Source: Candidatus Hydrogenedentota bacterium
Lineage (GTDB): Bacteria; Hydrogenedentota; Hydrogenedentia; Hydrogenedentales; SLHB01
Length of the DNA stretch: 64,000 bases
Assembly: GCA_016215105.1 (NCBI GenBank)
Contig: JACRLJ010000081.1
Span: 18,279-82,278 of the forward strand
Reading direction: 5' to 3'
Position 1 is the stretch's first letter, and the number at the start of each line of letters is the position of its first letter. The notes under the pieces were generated by a model, which saw only the letters and a program-made list of their open reading frames with translations, had not been told where the DNA came from and made no database searches. Both the position numbers and the translations under genes were made by a program. Below, one piece after another: positions 44,052 through 52,020 of the stretch.

Positions 44052-45357
44052 TGTGTTCTTTTTTGTTGGGTTGCCCTACATCGCGGTGTTCACGATGGTG
44101 GCGGGGACGATCTACCGCTTTCGCAAGGACCGACTCGGTGTCTCCTCGCTGTCGTCGCAGTTTCTTGAGAGTAAGGCGCTGCTTTGGGGATCGGTCCCGT
44201 GGCATATCGGCATCGCCGTTGTATTCCTCGGACATCTGATTCCCCTGCTCGCGCCGGGGGTGTGGCAAGCGCTGGTCGCGCGCCGCGCCTTCCTAATCAC
44301 GATAGAGACACTGGGCTCGTGCGCCGCATCGCTCTGTTTGGTGGGATTGGTGATTCTGGCGATTCGCCGATTTGCGAGCTCCAAACTCCAAACGGTGACT
44401 ACGGCCATGGACTTGGTGGTGGTGAACTTGCTCATCGCGCAAGTGGTGTTAGGTCTTGGAGTCGCCACGGCGCACCGCTGGGGCGCGGTGTGGTCCACGG
44501 GGACCACGACGCCGTATCTGTGGTCCTTGCTCCGGTTCAATCCCGACGTCTCGTACGTCGCCGAACTGCCCGCGTTGGTTCGAGTGCATTTGGTGGGCGC
44601 CTTCGTGGTGTTTCTGCTGGTCCCGTTTTCCCGGCTCGTGCATATGTTTTCGCTTCCTCTGGAATATCTATTCCGCCCGCCGCAAAAAGTGGTCTGGGCC
44701 AATCCACGGCGCCTGCTTCATGCGCATGCCGCCGTCGCCGCGATGGAAAGCCGCCGTCTGTTCTTGAAGGCGTCGTTTGGCTTGGCCGGGGCGGGAGCAT
44801 TGTTGTCGGTCGGAGTCTTTGACAAGTTTCTCGGCTTCTTCCGCGGTCCGCGCATGACCCCGGACGAGGAGGCGAAATTGCTCAAGACCCGGCTGGATCG
44901 CCTGCAACTCACCGTGGAAGAACGCGAGCTTGAACTGGAACGAATCCGCAGTGAGCAGATCTTCGTGGCCAAGGTTGGCGAACTGTCTCCGAAGGACGGA
45001 AAGTACTTCATTGATTACAAAATGCGGCCCGCGCTGGCCTTTCGTGACGAGCAAGGGTTGCCGAGGCTCATTTCCGCCAAATGCACGCATCTGGGCTGTA
45101 CCGTCGCCAGCTCGGTCGACAGCACGAACCGGCTGCTGTGCCCGTGCCATATGTCCTATTTCGATGTGAAGTCCGGCGCCCCGCTAGAAGGGTCGCCAGC
45201 CAAGGCCCCCTTGCCGTTGCTGGGCTGGATCTTGGTCGATCCCAATGGCAAAACGGTGGCGAGCCAAGGTCCTGACGGAAAACTCGAAGGCAAGCCCGAC
45301 CCCGCGACCCTGGACGTGTGCAGCGTCTATATCGCCAAGCAGTACGAGGAGGCGTAA
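44044..45357 (+). CDS. narI: NarI cytochrome b subunit fused to a Rieske iron-sulfur protein
   Basis: A 437-residue fusion. Residues 1-225 are NarI: five hydrophobic helices with haem b ligands H54-x9-H64 and H182-x17-H200, the same spacings as E. coli NarI. A twin-arginine-like segment SRRLFLK (236-242) and another hydrophobic helix (about 243-258) follow, then a short coiled coil (about 275-305). The Rieske domain has Cys347-x-His349 and Cys366-x2-His369 as [2Fe-2S] ligands (CTHLGC, CPCHMSYFD) and Cys352/Cys368 for the disulfide. GGAGG lies seven bases before the ATG. The fusion couples the nitrate reductase membrane anchor to the electron entry of a bc-type complex, whose cytochrome b is the next gene. 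Confidence 0.9.
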   Translation: MFDVFFFVGLPYIAVFTMVAGTIYRFRKDRLGVSSLSSQFLESKALLWGSVPWHIGIAVVFLGHLIPLLAPGVWQALVARRAFLITIETLGSCAASLCLVGLVILAIRRFASSKLQTVTTAMDLVVVNLLIAQVVLGLGVATAHRWGAVWSTGTTTPYLWSLLRFNPDVSYVAELPALVRVHLVGAFVVFLLVPFSRLVHMFSLPLEYLFRPPQKVVWANPRRLLHAHAAVAAMESRRLFLKASFGLAGAGALLSVGVFDKFLGFFRGPRMTPDEEAKLLKTRLDRLQLTVEERELELERIRSEQIFVAKVGELSPKDGKYFIDYKMRPALAFRDEQGLPRLISAKCTHLGCTVASSVDSTNRLLCPCHMSYFDVKSGAPLEGSPAKAPLPLLGWILVDPNGKTVASQGPDGKLEGKPDPATLDVCSVYIAKQYEEA

Positions 45358-45359
45358 AC

Positions 45360-46463
45360 ATGCCCACTGCGCGGACACAAGACCTGATGCGCTTTTTGGC
45401 GGAACGCTTTCCCCTTGAGAAGTTCAGCTTTCGCTCGCTTGTCCAGAAGAAGGAGGTGCCCCTTCACAAGATGGCGTGGGCCTACTACCTTGGTGGATTG
45501 GCGCTGTTTTGCTTCTTCATTCAATTATCGACCGGTCTACTGCTACTGTTCTACTACGAGCCGACCGTTAGTGATGCGCATGCCTCGGTGGAGTTTATTA
45601 CGCATAACGTCAGCGGTGGCGCTCTGATTCGTAACCTCCACACCTGGTCGTCGTCGGCGATGATCCTGTTTGTCCTGGCGCATTTGGTTACGACCTTCGC
45701 CATGAAGGCGTTTGAGAAACCCCGGGAGATGACCTGGATCAGCGGCGTGGTTCTGCTCTTGTTGACCTTCGCCTTCGGGTTTACCGGCTATCTACTGCCG
45801 TGGCACCAGATCGCGGTAAACGCGACCAAGGTCGGACTGCAATCCATTGAAGAGGCCGGCCGCTATCTTCCCGGCGAGTTGGGCAAGTTGCCCGGACAGA
45901 TCAAAGAACTCATCCAGGGCGAACAAAGTGTTGGCCAGGCGACGCTGAGCCGCTTCTACGCGCTCCATGTGGTCATCTTGCCGTTTACCTTGTGCGCCCT
46001 GCTCGGCTTCCACTTGCTTTCGGTTCAGTTACATGGAATGAGTCAGGGCGTGGATAAGGCGACGAACAAGACGGAGGCGTTCTTCCCGTTCTTCCTCTTG
46101 AAGGATTTCTCGCTGTGGGGAATTGGGTTTCTGGTCATGTTTGTGTTGGCCCTATGTCTCCCCTTTGAGTCCTTCTTTTCCTTTCCGCTCTTCCAGCCCT
46201 TTGACCCGCTCGGCTCCACGCCCGAAGGTATCAAACCGGAGTGGTACTTCTTCTTCGTCTATTATCCGCTGGAGTTGCTGCCTTTCTGGTTCATCATGTT
46301 GGCGTCAACCGTCGCGCTGGGCGGGCTTTTTATGACGCCGTGGCTGTTTCGTCCTGCGAACCGCCGCACCTTGGCCTTCCTGGCGTGCGCGGCCGCGCTG
46401 TACCTGATTGTGATGACCGTGTTCGGGCAGAACATTTACGCCTTGTTCAAAGGAAGCCAGTAA
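45360..46463 (+). CDS. Cytochrome b of a b6f/bc-type complex
   Basis: A 367-residue membrane protein combining the four-helix haem domain and the subunit IV part. Haem ligands are H94-x13-H108 and H203-x14-H218; the 14-residue gap in helix D is the b6f type rather than mitochondrial bc1. The quinol-oxidation motif PEWY is at 293-296. At the position of the b6 Cys that binds the extra c-type haem it has Tyr (AYYLGG), so that haem is not expected by this criterion. It starts two bases after the NarI-Rieske stop with GAGGAGG upstream. Together they should form a quinol:cytochrome c oxidoreductase within the nar operon. Confidence 0.92.
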   Translation: MPTARTQDLMRFLAERFPLEKFSFRSLVQKKEVPLHKMAWAYYLGGLALFCFFIQLSTGLLLLFYYEPTVSDAHASVEFITHNVSGGALIRNLHTWSSSAMILFVLAHLVTTFAMKAFEKPREMTWISGVVLLLLTFAFGFTGYLLPWHQIAVNATKVGLQSIEEAGRYLPGELGKLPGQIKELIQGEQSVGQATLSRFYALHVVILPFTLCALLGFHLLSVQLHGMSQGVDKATNKTEAFFPFFLLKDFSLWGIGFLVMFVLALCLPFESFFSFPLFQPFDPLGSTPEGIKPEWYFFFVYYPLELLPFWFIMLASTVALGGLFMTPWLFRPANRRTLAFLACAAALYLIVMTVFGQNIYALFKGSQ

Positions 46464-47095
46464 TGTCTATGCGGAGGAACCAACCCATGGCGCTGCGTGT
46501 CGCGATACTCTTCGGCGTGGCGGCGCTGGCCGGGCGGGGCGCACACGCCTATCCCGAGTTTCAGCGCTATAGTCAGCAGGTATCCGGGCGATTCGTGAAT
46601 TGCGCGATGTGCCATGTCCATCCGGACGGTCCCATAGGCCTAAAGCCCGGCCAAATTGGCAAGCTGACTCCGGCCGAGTTGGGCCAGTTGAATAGCGCGC
46701 GCGGCGCGTTTCTGCCCGGGCAGGATGTTATGAATCCCATCTTGAACGAGTTTGGAAACGCGTTGCTCAAGAAGCTTGGAAAGAAGCGCATACTCGAGCT
46801 GCGGCTGCAACCCGACCAGTTGGCCGACGCGTACGGGTATGAAAGCGATATCGATGGCGACGGCGTTCCGGACGCGCACGAGTTCCTGCAAGGCACGGAC
46901 CCCGTCGATCCGCAAAACGGGGCGCCTTGGGCGCTTTTCACGCACAACCTTCGCCGCTATGCGTTCCCACACTTATTCCTACTGGTCACGGCAACGGCGC
47001 TGGGGCTGTTCGGGATGAATAACCTGTTGAAGTGGTTTCATCAGACGATGGACAAAGGCTCGCCAGAGCCCGGCGCCACGGGGACAAAGCACTAG
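46463..47095 (+). CDS. Monoheme cytochrome c with calcium-loop and C-terminal anchor
   Basis: A 210-residue exported protein. Signal peptide about 1-28. One haem site, CAMCH at 47-51, lies in an unusual context followed by VHPDG. A calcium-binding thrombospondin-3-like loop, DIDGDGVPDAHEF, occurs near residue 133. A hydrophobic helix (about 172-192) anchors the C-terminus. The start codon overlaps the cytochrome b stop (TAATG). By position it is the cytochrome c subunit of the Rieske/cytochrome b complex. I do not recognise a named family. Confidence 0.75.
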   Translation: MSMRRNQPMALRVAILFGVAALAGRGAHAYPEFQRYSQQVSGRFVNCAMCHVHPDGPIGLKPGQIGKLTPAELGQLNSARGAFLPGQDVMNPILNEFGNALLKKLGKKRILELRLQPDQLADAYGYESDIDGDGVPDAHEFLQGTDPVDPQNGAPWALFTHNLRRYAFPHLFLLVTATALGLFGMNNLLKWFHQTMDKGSPEPGATGTKH

Positions 47096-47129
47096 TCGCC
47101 GCTCGGGGACTAGCGGGAGGAATCGAACC

Positions 47130-48641
47130 ATGGCCGGTAACGGGAAGGCCGTCACTGTGTTAGCGCTCAATACCTTGGCGTTCACGGTGTGTTTTGCGTG
47201 TTGGATGCTCAATGGCGTACTCATCACCTTCTTCAGTGAGAACCAACTCTTTCATTTTACTGATTCTCAAATCGGCTGGCTCATAGGTATCCCCGTGCTG
47301 AGCGGATCACTCATCCGCCTGCCGGTAGGCATCTTGACGGACAAGTACGGCGGGAAGTGGGTCTATGCGGGCGTGATGCTTATCGCCGCAATCCCCATGT
47401 ATCTGCTGAGCTACGCCCACACCTTCGCGCATTTCTTCTGGGCCAGCCTCGGGTTCGGACTTGCCGGCACGTCGTTTGCCGTCGGTATCGCCTACACCTC
47501 GGTCTGGTTCAAGCGCGAACATCAAGGCGCCGCATTGGGGATCTTTGGCGCGGGAAACGCGGGCGCGGCGCTGACTAGTATGGGCGCGCCGGTGCTCCTG
47601 CGCTGGCTGACCAACAACGGCGAAAACCTCGAGGCGTGGCGGCAGATGCCCCGCATTTACGCCGCCAGTTTGGTCATTATGACCGTGGTGTTCGCGCTTC
47701 TTGCCTGGCCCAAAAAAGTCGACGATACGCACATCACGAGTTTGCGTCAGCGCCTCGAGCCCTTGCGCTATCCCCGCGTCTGGCGCTTCGGCCTCTACTA
47801 CTTCTTGGTCTTCGGCGGATTCGTCGCCTTGTCCCAGTGGCTCATTCCCTATTACGTCAGCGTCTACATGATGCCCCTGGCCACGGCCGGTATGGTTGCG
47901 TCCATATTCAGCCTGCCGTCCGGAGTCATTCGCGCTCTGGGCGGATTTCTTTCCGATCACTACGGCGCCCGCAGGGTCATGTATTGGGTGCTTAGCAGTT
48001 GCCTGGTCTGCTGCGCCTTGCTAATCATTCCGCGCATGGATATCCACTCGCCCGGCAAAGGAATCATGGTCAAGCGCAGCGGCACAGTGACCAAGGTTAT
48101 CCCAACACAAATCATGGTGGACGACCTGGCCTATGCCGTAAAGGCGGAAGGTGAGGCGATATCCAAGGACCAAACCCTGCTCGTCCTGCCTACGCTTCGG
48201 ACCTGGCAAGAGCCTGTCGTCAAGGTGGGCGATAAGGTCAAGAAGAAACAACTTCTCGCGAGCGGCATGACGCACATCTACTTCCAAGCCAATGTCTGGG
48301 TATTCACCGGACTGGTCTTCGTTGTCGGCATCATGATGGGGATAGGCAAGGCCGCTGTGTATAAACACATTCCTGAATACTTCCCAAAGGAGGTCGGCGT
48401 CGTGGGCGGTATCGTGGGTGTGTTGGGCGGTCTCGGCGGATTCTTCTGTCCTATCCTGTTCGGCTACATGCTAGAGTGGACAGGGCTATGGATCACCTGT
48501 TGGTTCTTCTTTGCGGGGCTGGCCGCGGTGTGCCTGTGCTGGATGCATGTGGTCATTCAGCAAATGATGAACCGGGAAGCGGCAATTCACGCGGAAAAGA
48601 TCGAGTACATGGCGCCGGCGGCGGTGGCTGAGAACGCATAG
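47130..48641 (+). CDS. narK: NarK-type nitrate/nitrite transporter with lipoyl-like insertion
   Basis: A 503-residue major facilitator transporter. Nitrate signature motifs are FGAGNAGAALTSMG and GVVGGIVGVLGGLGG. The first half and the last 120 residues are normal NarK. Between them, about residues 303-382, an inserted soluble segment reads as a small beta domain: KRSGTVTKVIPTQIMV followed by VVKVGDKVKKKQLLASG, the latter resembling the turn of biotinyl/lipoyl or HlyD-type hammerhead domains. The insert lies after a helix ending ALLIIPRMD. It is the first of two adjacent narK genes, 35 bp after the monoheme cytochrome gene. An antiporter or proton symporter role is possible. Confidence 0.9.
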   Translation: MAGNGKAVTVLALNTLAFTVCFACWMLNGVLITFFSENQLFHFTDSQIGWLIGIPVLSGSLIRLPVGILTDKYGGKWVYAGVMLIAAIPMYLLSYAHTFAHFFWASLGFGLAGTSFAVGIAYTSVWFKREHQGAALGIFGAGNAGAALTSMGAPVLLRWLTNNGENLEAWRQMPRIYAASLVIMTVVFALLAWPKKVDDTHITSLRQRLEPLRYPRVWRFGLYYFLVFGGFVALSQWLIPYYVSVYMMPLATAGMVASIFSLPSGVIRALGGFLSDHYGARRVMYWVLSSCLVCCALLIIPRMDIHSPGKGIMVKRSGTVTKVIPTQIMVDDLAYAVKAEGEAISKDQTLLVLPTLRTWQEPVVKVGDKVKKKQLLASGMTHIYFQANVWVFTGLVFVVGIMMGIGKAAVYKHIPEYFPKEVGVVGGIVGVLGGLGGFFCPILFGYMLEWTGLWITCWFFFAGLAAVCLCWMHVVIQQMMNREAAIHAEKIEYMAPAAVAENA

Positions 48642-48668
48642 CCGCAAGCTGTGCAGGAGGAATTATCT

Positions 48669-50285
48669 ATGAGTCGTAATACCCAGTGGGACCCGGAAGA
48701 TAGTGCGTTCTGGGAACGCGAGGGAAAGGGCATTGCGTTCCGTAACTTATGGATCTCGATCCCCAACCTGCTGATGGGGTTTGGCATTTGGATTTACTGG
48801 AGCGTTATCGTCAGTGTCATCCAGGGAATTCATGATGGCAACGTGGCGTTGTTTGCATTTCTGGATCCAAACGGCCAACCCCTTACTGGCAACGCCTACA
48901 AAGCGCTGCTGTACACGCTTCCGGCGGTGGCCGGCTTGTCGGGCGCGACCTTGCGTATCCCGAACTCGTTCATGATCGCCATCTGCGGCGGGCGCAATGT
49001 GAAATTCATGACCTCGCTGCTGCTGATCGTGCCGGCACTGAGCACCGGCTTCGCCTTGAAAGATCCCAGCACGCCCTTCTTCACCTACATTGTTCTGGCT
49101 GCGCTGTGCGGCGTCGGCGGGGGGGCGTTTGCGTCGTCCATGTCCAACATCAATTTCTTCTTCCCGAAACGCATGCAAGGCCTGTCACTTGGACTAAACG
49201 CGGGACTGGGAAACTTGGGCGTGTCCGTGTTCCAACTTGCCATTCCGTGGGTAATTACCTTCGGTATCTTCGGCGGCCCATCGTTTACCATGAAAGGCGC
49301 GCCGGTTTGGCCGCACAATGCAGCCTTGGTGTGGGTTCCCATCCTCGGACTGCTTACCCTGCTCGCGTTCACGCTCATGAACAACCTGCCGCAGCATTTT
49401 TCGGGTTCGACGCTGGTGGCCTGCGGCCGCTATCTCTGGCTCGAACTGCTGGGGTACTGCGGCGTCGCCGTGGCGATCACGTTATTGCTGCAATCTAAAA
49501 CCTGGACCTTCGCGCCTGAGCTGGTCAGGACGCTGGTGATCGTGGTGGTGGCGGTAGCGGTGACGATGGCGCTGATGCGCTTTGCCACCCCGCGTCAGAC
49601 CCGCGACAGTCTGCAGAAGCAGTTCGTTATCTTCTCGAACAAGCACAATTGGGTCATGACTTACCTCTATGTCATGACCTTCGGAAGCTTCATTGGCTAC
49701 TCAAGCGCGTTTCCAAAACTCCTCAAGGACGTGTTCGGCTATATTCGCGTTGACGCGCAGGGCGCTCCATTGGCGGACGCCATCGTAAACCCTAACGCTC
49801 CCGACATCCTCAAGTATGCGTTTCTGGGCGCCGCCATGGGCGCCGCGATTCGGCCGGTCGGAGGCTGGCTCTCGGATAAGCTCGGCGGCGCACGGGTCAC
49901 GCAGTGGGACACGCTGATTATGACGATTACCGCCGTGGCGTGCGGGTGGGTGGTGAAACTGGCCATGGCCTCTGCGCATCCCGAAACTTACTTCATGCCT
50001 TTCCTGCTCCTGTTTATCCTCCTGTTCGCAACCACCGGGATCGGAAACGGCTCGACGTTTCGCATGATCGCCGTCATTTTCCCGAAGGATCAGGCCGGAC
50101 CCGTGCTAGGATGGACTTCCGCGGTGGCGGCCTATGGCGCCTTCTTGATCCCCACTATCTTTGCATCGCAAATCACCGCCGGACGGCCTGAATACGCCAT
50201 GTATGGTTTCGCGATCTATTACGTGACGTGTCTGGCATTGAATTGGTGGTACTACGCCCGAGCAAATGCGGAGGTGAAATGTTAA
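48669..50285 (+). CDS. narK: Second NarK-type nitrate/nitrite transporter
   Basis: A 538-residue major facilitator transporter with about 12 helices. Signature motifs are GLNAGLGNLGVS and TTGIGNGSTFRM. It is longer than the family norm because of a 40-residue N-terminal extension, MSRNTQWDPEDSAFWEREG, that is seen in some NarK2-type members. AGGAGG eight bases before the ATG at 48669 decides the start over a GTG at 48651. With the preceding gene it matches the NarK1/NarK2 pairs of denitrifiers: one typically a nitrate/proton symporter, the other a nitrate/nitrite antiporter. Which is which is not decidable here. Confidence 0.92.
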   Translation: MSRNTQWDPEDSAFWEREGKGIAFRNLWISIPNLLMGFGIWIYWSVIVSVIQGIHDGNVALFAFLDPNGQPLTGNAYKALLYTLPAVAGLSGATLRIPNSFMIAICGGRNVKFMTSLLLIVPALSTGFALKDPSTPFFTYIVLAALCGVGGGAFASSMSNINFFFPKRMQGLSLGLNAGLGNLGVSVFQLAIPWVITFGIFGGPSFTMKGAPVWPHNAALVWVPILGLLTLLAFTLMNNLPQHFSGSTLVACGRYLWLELLGYCGVAVAITLLLQSKTWTFAPELVRTLVIVVVAVAVTMALMRFATPRQTRDSLQKQFVIFSNKHNWVMTYLYVMTFGSFIGYSSAFPKLLKDVFGYIRVDAQGAPLADAIVNPNAPDILKYAFLGAAMGAAIRPVGGWLSDKLGGARVTQWDTLIMTITAVACGWVVKLAMASAHPETYFMPFLLLFILLFATTGIGNGSTFRMIAVIFPKDQAGPVLGWTSAVAAYGAFLIPTIFASQITAGRPEYAMYGFAIYYVTCLALNWWYYARANAEVKC

Positions 50286-50326
50286 GTGGAAGGTGGAGTT
50301 AAACTAACGTGGGAGGTCAATGGGTC

Positions 50327-51898
50327 ATGAAGGAAAGGATTCTGTTGTTGGCGCTCGCGATGACGCTCGTGTCGTCCGCATTCGCCGAGCTCCAAGATGT
50401 CGTGGCGGGTGGGTCTATCAAGATTCGCGGCGGACGGTATATGGACACGTACACGTCTCCAACGAACCGCCAGATCCGCTGGCCGGGATTCTTCCTGCCT
50501 ACACGCGCCATTGGCGACGTCAACGGCGGACAAACGGTGCTTAGTCCGTATTCGTGGGGCGGTTCGAACGACACGGCGGTCGTGCAGCAATACACCAAGC
50601 TCAATGTGCGCGGCGATTTCACCAACGACGTCAGCGCGTTCATCGAACTGGACAGCTACGCGCGATGGGGCCGGGACTTCCGCTCCAACTACATCACCGG
50701 CTTCGATTTCCGCAACACGCCCTCGCCCAACGACGTCGATCTCTATCAGGGCTACATCGAAGCGCGCAACATGTTCGGGTATCCTGTGCGCGCGCGCATT
50801 GGCCGTCAGGAATTGGCCTTTGGCGGTCAGTGGCTGGTCGGCGCCGGTGGCGGCGGCACGTATCTGTCCAAGCGTTCGTTTGACGGGATCCGCCTGACCT
50901 ACGACACGGACAAGTTCACCGTGGACGCCTGGTGGTCCAAGCTCGCCGAGAACTCGCCGCTCGAACAGGACGGCGACATAGACTTCTACGGGATCTACGG
51001 AACGTACAAGGGTATCGAGAATATTACGCTCGATGCGTACTGGCTCCTGGTTCGCGATGCGCGCCGATTGAACGATACCAACTTCGCATGGTTCCCCGAG
51101 TACATCGAGGATGTTCTCAACATTGATGACTACGACGTGACCAATTTGAACACCGTTGGTCTTCGCGGCGCGGGCACGTATGGCGCGTTCGATTTCAACG
51201 CGGAAGCTGCCTACCAGTTTGGAAACGCCGATCAGATCGGGTCCCGGTTTAAGCCCTTCACCTACGGCGACGATAGCGCGAGTTTTGACGGGCTGTGGGG
51301 CGGTAACGTCGAGTTGGGCTACACCTTCGACATGAACTATACGCCGCGCATCTATATCGGCGGAACGTATTTTGACGGCGAAGACAACCGCTCGATCAGC
51401 TTCTGGAACTGGATCAATCCCTTTGATCGTCCGCAGGCCAGTGTCGGCTTCAACCGCCTGTTTTCGGCGAACCAGTACAGCGTGTTTCTGGACGCCCGCG
51501 CGTCGGCTAATATGTCGAACGTGGGTATCATTCGCGGCGGCGTGAAGGTCACTCCGACCGAAGCGACGGAAGTGTCGTTGAACTTGTCCTACTTTGAGTC
51601 TGTGGGCAATTTTTCCGCGCCTCGCCATTTCTCCATCGGCAAGTTTCGCGTGCCCATTGCCCCCGCGCTCAGTTTCTGGGATCAGAAAAACTCGTCCGAT
51701 CTCGGGATCGAACTGGATCTGGTCGGCGTCTACAAGTACAGCCAGGACCTGGACTTCAAGGCCGGTTACTCGCACTTGTTCGTGGGTGATGGCTTGGCGC
51801 AGGGTAATTACAACGCCTTTAACGGGCTCGGGTTTAACGGGGGACGCGATAACAAAGACGCCGACTACCTGTTCTTCGAGACCGCAATTACATTCTAG
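50327..51898 (+). CDS. Outer-membrane beta-barrel porin (alginate-export-like)
   Basis: A 523-residue protein with a signal peptide (about 1-20, ending Ala-Phe-Ala). The rest is alternating amphipathic strands rich in Tyr, Gly, Asp and Arg, ending in a terminal Phe (FETAITF), the outer-membrane insertion signature. Blocks such as ARIGRQELAFGG, a DGIRLTYDTDKFTVDAWW strand and the aromatic girdles resemble the alginate-export (AlgE-like) porin family. It probably passes nitrate, nitrite or another small anion across the outer membrane. GGGAGG precedes the ATG by ten bases. It lies 41 bp after narK and belongs to the operon by spacing. Confidence 0.75.
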   Translation: MKERILLLALAMTLVSSAFAELQDVVAGGSIKIRGGRYMDTYTSPTNRQIRWPGFFLPTRAIGDVNGGQTVLSPYSWGGSNDTAVVQQYTKLNVRGDFTNDVSAFIELDSYARWGRDFRSNYITGFDFRNTPSPNDVDLYQGYIEARNMFGYPVRARIGRQELAFGGQWLVGAGGGGTYLSKRSFDGIRLTYDTDKFTVDAWWSKLAENSPLEQDGDIDFYGIYGTYKGIENITLDAYWLLVRDARRLNDTNFAWFPEYIEDVLNIDDYDVTNLNTVGLRGAGTYGAFDFNAEAAYQFGNADQIGSRFKPFTYGDDSASFDGLWGGNVELGYTFDMNYTPRIYIGGTYFDGEDNRSISFWNWINPFDRPQASVGFNRLFSANQYSVFLDARASANMSNVGIIRGGVKVTPTEATEVSLNLSYFESVGNFSAPRHFSIGKFRVPIAPALSFWDQKNSSDLGIELDLVGVYKYSQDLDFKAGYSHLFVGDGLAQGNYNAFNGLGFNGGRDNKDADYLFFETAITF

Positions 51899-51956
51899 TT
51901 TGAAAGCGGCCTGAGCCGGATCTCCGAGATACGGTTCAGGTCGAGTAATCTGAAGC

Positions 51957-51990
51957 TCCGGGTTGGAACGCGCTCGCGTTCCAACCCGGA
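51957..51990 (+). terminator. Long perfect hairpin between porin and octaheme cytochrome genes
   Basis: TCCGGGTTGGAACGCG (51957-51972) pairs fully with 51975-51990, leaving a two-base loop. No T-run follows, so it is more likely an attenuator, processing site or 3' protective structure within the operon than a full terminator. Confidence 0.6.
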
Positions 51991-52020
51991 AACTACCCAA
52001 GGGAGATGGGAGATTACACT

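Noticed and set aside
50282-52000. Open frame of 572 codons on the minus strand
   Set aside because: Antisense to the porin, whose signal peptide, beta-strand pattern and terminal Phe are clear. The opposite frame shows no recognisable protein features.
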